Assembly: GCA_016802295.1 (NCBI GenBank)
Contig: JAESIW010000162.1
Span: 165,802-229,801, forward strand
Source: Brachionus rotundiformis
Lineage: Eukaryota > Rotifera > Eurotatoria > Ploima > Brachionidae
Reading direction: 5' to 3'
Length of the DNA: 64,000 nucleotides
Position 1 is the first letter of the stretch; every line of letters begins with the position of its first letter. The notes beneath the pieces were generated by a model that saw only the letters and a program-made list of their open reading frames with translations, made no database searches and was not told the origin of the DNA. Of this stretch, positions 1-13,300 are shown piece by piece. The translations under genes and the position numbers were made by a program.

Positions 1-200
1 GCTTAAAGAATATTAATATTAATTAATTTTTCTAGACTTTTAAGAATAATTTTTAGTTTTTTTTTTGTCTTTTATTTAGGCTCATAGAGTGATTTTAAAT
101 TTTAAATTTAATTTAAATTTAATAAAAATTTTCAATTTAAAAAAAATTATATTTTACAAATTTTTTATTTTTTTAAATGAAAAAAAGTGTTAAATAATTT

Positions 201-3200
201 TCATTGAATTGAACAAGCTTTGGAAGAATAATTGTTGGCTGTTAAGACCTTGTGTCCAGTGTTTTTAATTGCTGAATTGATACTATTTTTGCTTAGGACA
301 TTAAGCATTTCTTTTTTAAAATCATTCTCGGTATTTGTATTTTGAATTTCCGCATTATCCACATTATCATTAAAGATGTTATCTTAAATTAAAAAAAAAA
401 ATAAATCAATCCTCAGTTAATAACTGACATACCAGTTTTAAATATATCTAATAATGATTTGTTTCTTAAGTCAGACGAGTCTATTAGCTTGGACTTGACA
501 CTAATTGGATCAACAAAAATCGAATCTTTTAAAACAAAATTAATTAAAATATTTTTTTAATTATTATGATTAATTACTCTTTTCAAATTTTTTTTTAAAC
601 TTAAGATATTTATAATTAGTATACTTTGTATTATCATTTAGTAATTCTTCTACATTTATATCTTCATCGCTACTATCGTCTAAAACATTTGTGCAATTTT
701 CAACCATTAAAGTATTTTTTCTCATTATTTCTTTATCAACTTGACCAAAAATTGGCAATCTTTTGATTCTTTCTCTGGTTTGATCCAAATTGTCTTTGTC
801 ACTGACCAAAAATGAAATCACCTTTTTGTCCTTCATTGACAACGAAATAAATTCATTAGAACAAAGAACATCGGTTGCTTCGGCGTACAGAGTCAAATTG
901 GCACTTTGCTGGGCTCTTAGTCGACCACTGTGGACAATATTGAAAAATCTCAAATATTTTTGGTTCTCAATTAAATAAAGGTGTTTGTTGGACAAGCTCA
1001 GACCATAATGCTGGACACTTTTGCTCTTGTCAAAATCAATTGTACAGAATGAGTTGTGGAATGAGTGATTTTGGCATGCTGTTGCCAAATCGAAGCAAAC
1101 AAGCTTAAAATTAACTTGGTCACAAGCAATCAGCTTATCTTTGTTTATCTTGAACGATTCAAAGACAAAATCTTTAGTTCTGAACGAGTTGATTTGGTTC
1201 GATTTGAAAATAAACTCAACAAAATGCACATTGCCAGCATTGTCAAGCATTACCAAATTATCAGAACATTCCACTGAGCTAATAGATTTAAAATTACTCA
1301 ATGGCATATTGGTCGGATTCAGAAAGTATTCAATGTTCATGCTTTGCTCCTGAAAGTTTTTTGAATTTATCATTTTGCCAGTTGAAAGATCGAACCAGTA
1401 CAACCAGTGTTGGTAGCTGAAGCACAAAAGCCTACTTTGGAAACAGATTGTGGAATGTTTTAGGTTAAAAGTGTACAAATCAATGGACAATTGAGACAGA
1501 TCAATGGATTGGTTCGACAATGAGGAATTTATTTCATTTAAATTGATTGAGACCACATTCAATTTAGTCTCATTGGCAAACATTAAATACACATCTTCTC
1601 CATGGCAATCGAATTCGACCCCAATTTCTTCAACATTTGCCAAATCTCTTCTCATCTTCTCTTCCAAAGCAACACCTTTATCCATTTTGATCAAGTAGTA
1701 CCTGACTCTTATTGTCTTGTCAACCAATTTGGAAACAATAATTGCTTTTGAATCATTGCAAACTATTTTGGTAATTGTCTCTGAATCGAGCATCATATTG
1801 TATTCTATTTTACCATTATTTTTGTTCCATACTTCAACTAAGCTTATTTATTTTTTAATATAAATAAAACATTATAATCATTATTTTAAAACTAACTTTA
1901 GACTATTAGTTATCAAATATTCTTCACTCAAATTTATCAATTTATCAATATCTTTCGACGCTCGGTGAAACTCTATTTTAAACTCGGACACATCTCGAGC
2001 TGTTCTAATAGAGAAGGCCTTCATCAAAGAATCCTTTGATATAGTAAATACGATTGCATCCTTAATGATAACATTCGTTATCTTATCATCATGTGCATTC
2101 AAGCAACTAAGCTTAACAATTCTAAATTTTTGGTATTTTTCATCAAAAAATGCTGAATATATCAAAACTTGGTCATGTTCTATGGCCACTATTTCATTTA
2201 AATTAGACAAGCGTCCATTTGTAAAATTTCCCACTAATTCACAAAACCCATCTTCTGAATCACAAAGATACAAACTTTGGCTTGAGCTCAAATAAAGAGT
2301 TCTTTTTGTTCTTTTATCAAGAAATTTAAGGGAAGATTTAATGCTTTCATTTTGGTAAAGGAAAGATTCATCATTAAAATAATTAAAGTTACACAAAACG
2401 AATTGGTCAAATGTGACACAGAGAGAATAGCTACTTTCAATATACGAATGTTCTTTGTAAATGTGCATGGAAACAACCCTAATTTTGGAAAATTTTGGAA
2501 TTGTTTCCAAAACTTCCTTGATTATCTCATTGTCCTTAAATTTAACTGATAATACCACAATTTCACCATGGTCCAAACAAATTGCAAACAATCTATTAAA
2601 ATCCTCACTCAAATCATAAATTTGATTTTCATCTGGATCAGAGCACAAATGAGAAATTTTCTTATCAAATCTTAAATAATCTATTTGATTGTTGGATTTA
2701 ATATCATAAATTTTCATCTCTTGAGTATAAAAAACCAGCAAATAATCGACCGTAATGGCAAAGGCTTTTAGAAATTGTTGCTCTTTATCTCTTATGGAGA
2801 ACATCACTGTGGAATCATATCTAACCAACTTAAGCTCATGATCTGTACAAATTATAATTCCGCCATTTATATCCTTCAATACTTCACATGATTCAGCGAA
2901 GTCATTCAAAAAAGCTGACACAAATACTATCTTATCTTGAATATGGTTTATTTTTATTTCTCCAAGATCATGAAGTTCTCTCAAATCAAAGCAAAACATC
3001 CTGGTACTCAGAGTCAAGATAAAGCAGTCATCGTCTCCTCCCATAAGAATGTGAGTAATCTCGCTATTGTGTTTGTCAAATTGGAAAAGAAGTTGTCCCA
3101 TAGGTGGCTCCAAATATTGGTGCAATAGGATCAAAGGACAACTGCGAGATAATTCAGTGTAGTATTGATCTATTAGTTTGGTGAAGTATTTGAAAAATTT

Positions 3201-6200
3201 GTAGAAATTAAGTGTTCGTGAAAGAAGATGAATGAACATTGTGTCTGGATTATCTTTGAGTAGAAGACCACATTGTAGGAGACACAATTCGAGGAATTTT
3301 ATCTCATTTAAGGCATTTTTGGATTCGGTTGACATCCTATAATTGGAGGCAGTTGAAAACAGCTCGACTCCGCGAAAAATTTCACCAAAATTGTGAAATT
3401 TAAAAATGCCAAAAAGAAAGTACAAGTCAAAATAAACCAAATCACAAATTAAAGGAAGTGAAATATTTGGTGTGATTCGAGAAATTAAGTCTGGAAGTTC
3501 TTTTATTTTTCTTTTGTTTAGTCTAATCTCACCATTTTCATCGAAAAATACAGTTGGCTGTAAACCTGTATCTCGAATTTCGGCACCTTTTTTATCTTCT
3601 TTTCCAAATTTCTTTGCCAAGTATTCATTGTATTTATAAGGTTTTGGCTTATTTTTCCATGTTTCATTGAAAAAATCGACAACATTTGAGAAAATAGCTG
3701 TCCTATTTGTTTCCGATAGTTTGGAAACATAATAACTGTTGGCCACTTCAATAAATCTTCTGTGATACCTTTTTTATTCAATTAATTATTTGGTAATTAC
3801 TTTAAAAATAAAAATAATTACCAGTAAATAACACGCGTGTCATCTACTTCTTTTTCAACCATGTAGCCTTTTAAATCGTTCTTGACTCTTGACCACAAAG
3901 CGATTGGCAACTTTCTAATTGGTGGTGCATGAAACTCAAATATGTCATACAAGACATCATCATCTATGCTCAGAATGTCTTCTATTTCGTTCTCGGATAT
4001 GCCATTTTTAAACAAGCTCATGTAAATAATGGCTCTGGAAAAAAGCAGTTTGCCATGGACTTTTTCAAGAGATAAAAAAATGTACTGAATGCTTTTGTCA
4101 ATGTTCAAGCATTCTTTGAATTTATTATCTGGTACATAGAAAGAAGTCCATTTGGTAATTATGTCAAATATTAACTTGATGTACAATGGGAAAAGAATGG
4201 CAATTTCAAAAAGATTTCTCAAAACAGTCAATTGTTCTTGGGTAATTCTACGCTCAATCTTTGCCAACCAATCGAGTATTATGTCTTCAGCAAGCTGTGG
4301 ATCAAGACTGGTGATTTGTTTGAAATTATCTTTGTTGTGTTCACTATCAAGTCTGTTTTGCAAAATGTGGTAAATGTTCCCATGGTCTGGTAAAGTTGAA
4401 TAGATCATTTTTACATTCCTATTCAAAAAACAAATCAGCCAGTTCAAATGGTAGTAGCTCGAGTTCAATTGATCAATGGAATCCAAAACAATCACAATCT
4501 TTTTGTTTGGATATTTGTTACAAATCAAGTCCAAAATATTCTCCAAAAGATCTTTGGCTTCTACATCGTTCTTTGGTCTCAAATCACCATGTTTTATGTT
4601 GAACACTTGGCACAATTGATGCACAAGCGAGACAAATGTTTTGATTATGTCTGAGCTAATGGGTGTTGTGCCAAGAAAACGTAGCAAAATACAATAATTC
4701 TCAGGATCAGGAACTATTTTGAATATCTTAATTTTGAATAATAAATAAATATTAATTGAATAATAAAAATAATTTATAAACTAAGTTTACTTCCGAAGTA
4801 ATCTTGGCTAAAATAGCTGTCTTGCCACATCCAGATTCACCATACAAAACATATGGAACATTGTTGTTGGTATTGAGGAGATATTTTTTTATCTTGATAT
4901 TATTTTAAACAATTTAATTAAAATTAATTTAATTGAAAAATCTACTTCTTCCAAAATATCTGCCCTGCCATGAAACTTGCTCACTGTTTCATTACAAAAG
5001 CTTGCATGATCAATCACTTCCTGTAACAATTCGTTTTCCTCATGGCTCAAATGGTCAAATTTTTTCTGCTCTTGATAATTCAAGTCAATCAGTTTTTTTA
5101 CTTGTTGATAAAAAGTCTCGCCAAATTGTTCAATGTATTCTCGATGTGTGTCCAAGCTAATGCCATTTGTGTTGTGCCATTTTACCTTAAATTTGAATAT
5201 GTTCGACTCTGGTAGTTTGGATGGTATTTTCTTGTTTTTTAGCTCATCTAGAAAACTCTTGACTTCGCCATCTACACAATTGTTCTTGTCCAATTCAGTG
5301 AAACGCTTTGCCATGTGAACATTTTTGCCAATATTCTCCTCCAAGTCTTCTATTTCACGTTCAAAAAAGAGCGCATTTCTGTTCACATTTTTGGCTCTCA
5401 ATATTCCATTGTAAATCTCTTTCTCTGTCACTTGAATAAATACAAATGATATTTAAATTTAAAACATCAATCATGTACCAATCAGTTAATTACCAGATAC
5501 AAAATAGCGCTCATACTCAATCTTATTTATCAAATTCTTTTTGAAACAACTTTCAGCCAATCTTCTGAATAAATTACCAAGCTTTTTCTCCAATTCACTC
5601 CAAGCTTTGTTCAAAACCGAATCCTTTACCAATTTTTTAGTCATTTTGGAACTTTTAAATTTCATTTCATAAACCTACATTTTCTTTATAGTTGGTGATT
5701 ATTTTGTCAATGTGTTTTAGTCTGTACCTAGCTGGTGTCTCATTGTCATCCAATTCATAGCAAAATTCAAGCATATTATCTATTTTTATATTCACCTCTT
5801 TTTCATTATCCTCAAAGCTGAACTCTTTTTCATAATCGGTCGAAGAGTCCAATTCATCTTGCAGAATTCGGTACTCTTTAGCTTTGATTCTTGTTGGCAA
5901 ACTCCTCGAGCCATACCGATGACTCAGAAAACCCTAAAAACAAGCTTAATTAAAAATTTTTTCAATCTTTTCTTTTTTCTGGCTGACAATAAAATTTGGT
6001 CCAATTGACGAATTTTGGCAATTTTTTATCTCATTCAGACACACTGTCGTTGTCATGTGAGAACTGGTTATCTCATGTGAAATGCCCCATCTCATATCAT
6101 ACACCTGAAATTCTAGACCATAGTTTTTTTGGCAATATTCACGCAACTTTGGATAAACATTTTTTATCAGATAATCTCTTTCTGTGTGAGTGTCTAAGAT

Positions 6201-6347
6201 AATCTTTTTTTAATTTTTTCTTTTTCAAACACTAAATTGGTTTGTTTATTTACCAGAAAATGTTGAACTAAGGAAAATTTTCACTGACTTTGATGCCTTT
6301 TCTACAATACTTCTAAAATCACCTCTTAAAATATCTTTATCTTTCAT
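201..6347 (-). CDS. NACHT-WD STAND NTPase, copy A (NWD1/NWD2/TEP1-like)
   Basis: Eleven exons, read on the minus strand, join with consistent phases to 5589 nt (1862 aa). Exons: 6254-6347, 5988-6193, 5679-5933, 5494-5623, 4946-5430, 4791-4892, 3822-4726, 1897-3768, 578-1842, 433-525, 201-382. Domain order: a DUF4062-like N-terminus (KIFLSSTFSDTHTERDY, then FIGFLSHRYG across the exon 2/3 joint); a NACHT P-loop GESGCGKT in exon 6; a Walker B-like stretch IVIVLDSIDQL in exon 7; the linker WYHRRFIEVAN at the exon 7/8 joint; then about 1150 residues of degenerate WD-like propellers and an acidic, disordered tail ending in SSKACSIQ. Such proteins are intracellular ATP-switched sensors or scaffolds. 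Exons 2-7 and 9 are nearly the same as in copies B and C, while exons 1, 8, 10 and 11 differ. A function in immunity is inference only. Confidence 0.88.
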
Positions 6348-7249
6348 TTTACAGTTTTTTCTAGTTTTTATGCCATATATTCCATTTATGTATTATTTGT
6401 TACCATAGTTATTTTTAAAAATTTTAAGTAGTTGTATTCACTCAGTCAAATTAATGCTGAATATTTATTTATTATATAAATTAATCCAATATTCTTTTTC
6501 ATTTAATAAATCTTTTTTTTTATCTTTTATCATTTTTTAATGCAAACTTCTAGTTTAGATTTTCTGCACAAAATTTAAAATGCAAAATTGCATTATGCAT
6601 TTTCCGTCAAATTACTGCCCATAATAAAATGATAAATTAAATACAAAGATATAAATTTAAAAGAGCTTTTATTTGTCATAATTTTTATATTAAATTCGTA
6701 ATTTTAGTTCAGTTTTCAAATAATTATATATATTTCTAAAAATTAATATTTAAAATTTAAACAAAAATGCTATCTCTTTTTTAAATCAAATAGAACAAAT
6801 TTAAATATAGTTGACAAAAACTTAACAAATTTTTTTATATTTAAATAAATCTATTATTTATCTAATACAAACTTATAAGTTTGAAATTAAATTCCTTGAT
6901 ATTAAATAGATACGGTACACCAAATGTTAAAAATACACCTTTTTTGACAAAGGTTCTACTAAACACATTCACATTAAACTCTATTTATTTTAATAATTTT
7001 ATTTTCTAAATTAAATACCTTTAATACTAATCCTGTCTTTAATGTCAAACTTTTGCATTTCGAATAGCTTTCATCTGCTATTAAAATTTAAATTAAATAA
7101 AGCAATCAAAAATTTTTTTTTTATCTTATCATTAAGAGAACAAAACTGGTTAGAGTTGAATTACAAAACTCAAAAACGCATTAAATTATAAAAACTTCAA
7201 TCTATTGTCTAACTACAATAATTTAGTTTTATAGATATTTTAGAACATA
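6348..7249. other. Intergenic region between NWD copy A and SLC5
   Basis: About 900 bases of AT-rich DNA between two divergently transcribed genes, so it probably holds both promoters. No open reading frame, RNA gene or clear repeat was seen. Confidence 0.6.
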
Positions 7250-9935
7250 ATGAATTCTTTGCACTGGGCTGATTTCCTAGCTATTTTGGCCTATTTCGGT
7301 GTGGTAATCGGATTTGGTTTATGGGTATTTGATCACCTAAATAAAGATTAATTCCAAAAGAGAATAATTTTTTTTAAGTCATCCTGCCAAAATCGTGGCT
7401 CAGTGGATGGCTATTTTTTGGCCAGAAGAAGTATGCACTTTATTCCAGTGGGCGCATCACTTTTTGCCAGCAACATAGGCAGCGGTCACTTTATTGGTCT
7501 GGCCGGAAGTGGCGCTGCCTCTGGCTTAGGGTAAATTATTGGCGTAGGATAATTTTCTCTACAATTTTTACTTTAGCACAGCTACATTTGAACTAAGTGC
7601 CCTGCTAGTCTTGATTATTCTTGGCTGGGTCTTTTTACCTGTTTACATTAGGTAAATTTTTATCTCATTTTTGCGTCTTATCTCTAATCTCAATTTTATT
7701 TTTAAGAGCGGGAGTAATTAAAATATTATTTGAAAAAAAAAAAAGTATCCCATAGTATTTTTTTAGGTGTCCACTATGCCCGAATATATAAAAAAAAGAT
7801 TCGGTGGTGACCGAATACGCATCTATTTATCACTTTTGTCTCTTCTTTTGTACATTTTTACCAAAATATCTGTAAGCTTATCTGCTTGCTTGCTGACCGA
7901 AAATATTAATTAATCTCCTAGGCTGATTTATTTAGTGGGGCTTTGTTCATTAAATTGGCAATGGACTTTGACCTTTATGTCTCAATTGGCATTTTGTTGT
8001 TGATTGCGGGCGTATTTACAATCGGTGGTGGAGCCACCGCGGTCATTTGGTAACTAAAAAAAATAACTAATTTATTTAATTGCTTAAATTTAATTAATAA
8101 GGACTGGTAATTAATTAGAATTTAAAAAAAAGAAAATTATTTATAACTTAAGATTTTATTCAAACAATATTTATGATATTGGGTGCATTTTACTTAATGA
8201 TATCAAGTAAACTAAAATATTAATTATTAATTGTCTAATTGGAAAATTTTGCCTAGGCTTTCTCAAAGTTGGAGGCATCCAAAGTCTGTTTGTAAAATTT
8301 GGCTACGCTACAGCTGAGACCACAATATTCAGTAATTCAACATGCGGTCTGCCCAGAAAAGACTATTTTAATTTGGTGCGGTCAATTGATAGCGATTTTC
8401 CATGGCCAGGCATGAGTTTTGGTCTTTTGATTTCCAGTGTGTGGTACTGGTGTAGCGAGTAAATAATTTTAAAATGAGAAAAATAAATCAATATATCTCT
8501 GCTTCTAGTCAAGTGATTGTCCAAAGAGCTTTGGCTGCAAAAAATTTAACCCATGCCAAAGCTGGATGTATTTTGGCCGGATATTTAAAATTTTTACCAG
8601 TAAAGTGCAATAATTTTTCAATATTTATTAAAATTTTAATTAATTTAAACAAAAAATAAGTTATTTTTAATGGTCTTGCCAGGCATGGTTGGCCGAATTC
8701 TTTTTCCAAGTAGATTAGAAATTCTTGACAATAATTTAAACATTAAAACAAATTAAATTTTTTGAAAATAAGATGAAGTCGGATGCAGCGATCCAGAAGA
8801 GTGTAAATTACTTTGTGGTAATGAAGGTGGTTGCTCAAATATAGCCTATCCTAAGTTGGTCATCGAACTGATGCCTCCAGGAGCAAGAGGCCTAATGCTT
8901 GCAGTGATGATGGCAGCTTTGATGTCTTCACTTACTTCCATCTTTAATTCGAGCAGCGCTATATTTACCATGGATATATGGAGACGGATTAGACCCAAAT
9001 CAAAAGATTGGGAGTTGATGATAGTCGGAAGACTTTTTGTAGTAGCTCTAGTAGTTGTGTCTATTTTGTGGATACCAATTATCCAAGCAAGTCAAGGTAG
9101 TAGATTATTTGATTACATCCAAGCAGTGACAAGTTACCTTGCCCCACCAGTTTGTGCCATTTATGTGCTGGCTGTTTTTTTTAAAAGAATTAATGAACAG
9201 GTTCAAACAACAAACCAGATATTTTATTTGTTTTTTTATTAATTGGTAATTTAAGGGTGCATTTTGGGGTCTAATTATTGGCCTGATTGTAGGCATGACC
9301 AGATTTATTTGGCAATTTTCCTACGAAGAGCCACCTTGTGCCAAAAGCTATCTAGACAAACGACCAGCAATCATATCAAAAGTTCATTATTTACACTTTG
9401 GAATTATATTGTTTACCATCACATTTTTCTCTTCTTGGGCCATTAGTCTGATGACCAAACCAATTCCTGATAAATATGTAAAAATCATATAATCAATAAC
9501 TGTTAAGTATTATTTTTTTTTTAGATTAAGCGCTTGACATATTTTACCATAAATGATGAAGAGGAGCCGGTTGAGATCAGAGATGGCAAGGGCATGTGTG
9601 GACATTTTTGTGTAGGTGCTGATTTGGATGATGATAAAAGCATAGAATCAATCAAAGAAGAGGACATTAAACCTGATACGATTCCAGAAAAAAAATTGGT
9701 TGATGTAATTCCAGAGAAGAAACCTGCTGGTCGAATAAAAACAGCACTTTTTTGGATATGTGGTGTCGAGTCGGTACTTAGAAAAGGAGATGATAATGCC
9801 AATCAGCCACGACCAAAGGTGGATACATCAATTGAGGAAAATAAATGGTTAGCAAGATTGTGTGATGCAAACGCAATTATTGCTATTGCCCTAAGTGGAT
9901 TTTGCATTGCATTTTTTAATAGATATGATTTTTGA
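7250..9935 (+). CDS. Sodium/glucose cotransporter-like protein (SLC5 family)
   Basis: A multi-exon gene for a sodium:solute symporter of the SGLT branch, a plasma-membrane protein normally with 14 transmembrane helices. Exon 1 codes for a first helix (ILAYFGVVIGFGLW). The next exons carry the family hallmarks GYFLARRSM, VGASLFASNIGSGHF, GLAGSGAASG, TMPEYIKKRFGG, YIFTKISADLFSGA and the extracellular Cys-rich loop (CSDPEECKLLCGNEGGC). FDYIQAVTSYLAPP includes the Gln that in human SGLT1 (Q457) contacts sugar. The last exon (from about 9526) gives IKRLTYFTINDEE, a charged cytoplasmic loop and a final helix. The chain looks complete, and a 7-nt exon is needed to keep the frame. It stands between the inverted NWD copies A and B. 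Substrate cannot be read from sequence; a sugar or related polyol is likely. Confidence 0.92.
7707..7713 (+). other. 7-nt microexon of the SLC5 gene
   Basis: The preceding exon ends in phase 2 after PVYI, and the next recognisable exon begins GTG TCC ACT ATG CCC. Seven bases (AGCGGGA) flanked by AG and GT fill the gap exactly and give YIRAGVSTMPEY, matching the family consensus (IKAGVVTMPEY). Confidence 0.7.
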
Positions 9936-10334
9936 AGAAAGTAATTAAATTAAGAAAATAAAATAGTCATAAATATTTATTTTTGTTTTTAAATTGAGAT
10001 TTTTTGGGAAATGTGCAATGAGTGGCCCGATTAAAAATTAAAAATTGAATAAAAAATTGATTAAAGAAAATGAAAAACAATTTCATGTTAAAGAATTTGA
10101 TAATAAAAAATATGAAAATTAATTAAATTTGTAATTTTTAAATAATTAAAATTTGGTAAATACATAATAAATATAGAAAATAAAAAAAAACATAACACTC
10201 TTGCCTAAAAAGTTCAAATGAATAAATAAAAAAATTACTTTTATTTCTTTATTTCTATAGTTACAAAATTAATCACTTTGAAAGAGTTATTATTTTAAAA
10301 GTTATATTTTTGGTTAAAAGTACTATGATAATAA
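9936..10334. other. Intergenic region between SLC5 and NWD copy B
   Basis: About 400 bases of very AT-rich DNA. It must hold the SLC5 3' end signals (AATAAA-like hexamers are frequent) and the NWD copy B promoter. Nothing else was seen. Confidence 0.5.
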
Positions 10335-13300
10335 ATGGATCATAATAAGCGTTTAAACATCTATCGAGGAATATTCGAAAGTATTAAGGAGGAAAAATCA
10401 AAACTAGTGAAAATTTTCCTAAGTTCAACATTTTCTGGTAAATAAATGAACCAATTTAGTGTTTGAAAAAGAAAAAATTAAAAAAAGATTATCTTAGACA
10501 CTCACACAGAAAGAGATTATCTGATAAAAAATGTTTATCCAAAGTTGCGTGAATATTGCCAAAAAAACTATGGTCTAGAATTTCAGGTGTATGATATGAG
10601 ATGGGGCATTTCACATGAGATAACCAGTTCTCACATGACAACGACAGTTTGTCTAAATGAGATAAAAAATTGCCAAAATTCTTCAATTGGACCAAATTTT
10701 ATTGTCAGCCAGAAAAAAAAAGATTCAAAAAGTTTTTAATTAAGTTTGTTTTTAGGGTTTTCTGAGTCATCGGTATGGCTCGAGGAGTTTGCCAACAAGA
10801 ATCAAAGCTAAAGAGTACCGAATTCTGCATGATGAATTGGACTCTTCGACTGATTATGAAAAAGAGTTCAGCTTTGAGCATAATGAAAAAGAGGTGAATA
10901 TAAAAATAGATAATATGCTTGAATTTTGCTATGAATTGGATGACAATGAGACACCAGCTAGGTACAGACTAAAACACATTGACAAAATAATCACCAACTA
11001 TAAAGAAAATGTAGGTTTATGAAATGAAATTTAAAAGTTCCAAAATTACTAAACAAATGGTAAAGGATTCAGTTTTGAACAAAGCTTGGAGTGAATTGGA
11101 GAAAAAGCTTGGCAATTTGTTCAGAAGATTGGCTGAGAGTTGTTTCAAAAAGAATTTGATAAATAAGGTTGAGTATGAACGCTATTTTGTATCTGGTAAT
11201 TGATTGGTAAAAGATTAATGGTGCAAATTTAATATTAATTTGTATTTATTCAAGTGACAGAGAAAGAGATTTACAATGGAATATTGAGAGCCAAAAATGT
11301 GAACAGAAATGCACTCTTTTTTGAACGTGAAATAGAAGACTTGGAGGAGAATATTGGCAAAAATGTTCGCATGGCAAAGCGTTTCACTGAATTGGACAAG
11401 AACAATTGTGTAGATGGCGAAGTCAAGAGTTTTCTAGATGAGCTAAAAAACAACAAAATACCATCCAAACTACCAGAGTCGAACATATTCAAATTTAAGG
11501 TAAAATGGCACAACACAAATGGCATTAGCTTGGACACACATCGAGAATACATTGAACAATTTGGCGAGACTTTTTATCAACAAGTAAAAAAACTGATTGA
11601 CTTGAATTATCAAGAGCAGAAAAAATTTGACCATTTGAGCCATGAGGAAAACGAATTGTTACAGGAAGTGATTGATCATGCAAGCTTTTGTAATGAAACA
11701 GTGAGCAAGTTTCATGGCAGGGCAGATATTTTGGAAGAAGTAGATTTTTCAATTAAATTAATTTTAATTAAATTGTTTAAAATAAAATCAAGATAAAAAA
11801 ATATCTCCTCAATCCCAACAACAATGTTCCATATGTTTTGTATGGTGAATCTGGATGTGGCAAGACAGCTATTTTGGCCAAGATTACTTCGGAAGTAAAC
11901 TCAGTTTAAAAATTAATTTATTAATTAATTATTATTTATTATCCAAAATTAAGATATTCAAAATAGTTCCTGATCCTGAGAATTATTGTATTTTGCTACG
12001 TTTTCTTGGTACAACACCCATTAGCTCAGACATAATCAAAACATTTGTCTCGCTTGTGCATCAATTGTGCCAAGTATTCAACATAAAACATGGTGATTTG
12101 AAACCAAAGAACGATGTGGAAGCCAAAGATCTTTTGGAGAATACTTTGGACTTGATTTGTGAGAAATATCCAAACAAAAAGATTGTGATTGTTTTGGATT
12201 CCATTGATCAATTGAACTCGAGCTACTACACTTTGAACTGGCTGATTTGTTTTTTGAATAGGAATGTAAAAATGATCTATTCAACTTTGCCAGACCATGG
12301 GAACATTTACCATATTTTGCAAAACAGACTTGATAGTGAACACAACAAAGATAATTTTAAACAAATCACCAGTCTTGATCCACAGCTTGCTGAAGACATA
12401 ATCCTCGATTGGTTGGCAAAGATTGAGCGAAGGATTACCGAAGAACAATTGACTGTTTTGAGAAATCTTTTCAAAAATGCCATTCTTTTCCCATTGTACA
12501 TCAAGTTAATATTTGATATAATTACCAAATGGACTTCTTTCTATGTACCAGACAATAAATTCAAAGAATGCTTGAACATTGACAAAAGCATTCAGTACAT
12601 ATTTTTATCTCTTGAAAAAGTCCATGGCAAACTGCTTTTTTCCAGAGCCATTATTTACATGAGCTTGTTTAAAAATGGCATATCCGAGAACGAAATAGAA
12701 GACATTCTGAGCATAGATGATGACGTCTTGTATGACATATTTGAGTTTCATGCACCACCAATTAGAAAGTTGCCAATCGCTTTGTGGTCAAGAGTCAAGA
12801 ACGATTTAAAAGGCTACATGGTTGAAAAAGAAGTTGATGACACGCGTGTTATATACTGGTAATTATTTTATTTTTAAAGTAATTACCAAATAATTAATTA
12901 AATAAAATAGGTATCACAGAAGATTTATTGAAGTGGCCAACAGTTATTATGTTTCCAAACTATCGGAAACAAATAGGACAGCTATTTTCTCAAATGTAGT
13001 CGATTTTTTCAATGAAACATGGAAAAATAAGCCAAAACCTTATAAATACAATGAATACTTGACAAAAAAGTACAGTGTTGAAAATGGAGAATCAGAAGCT
13101 GTTCGTGATACAGGTATCCAACCAACCCTTTTCATTGATCCTGACGGTAAAATTAGATATAATAAACGAAAAATTACAGAATTACCATCTTTTATTAGCA
13201 ATCTTACGGCCAATTTGGCAATTAATTTGGCATGTGACTTGGTTTATTTTGACCTAAATTTTTTAACAGGCCTTTTTATGCATTCCAGTTTAGTGGAAAT

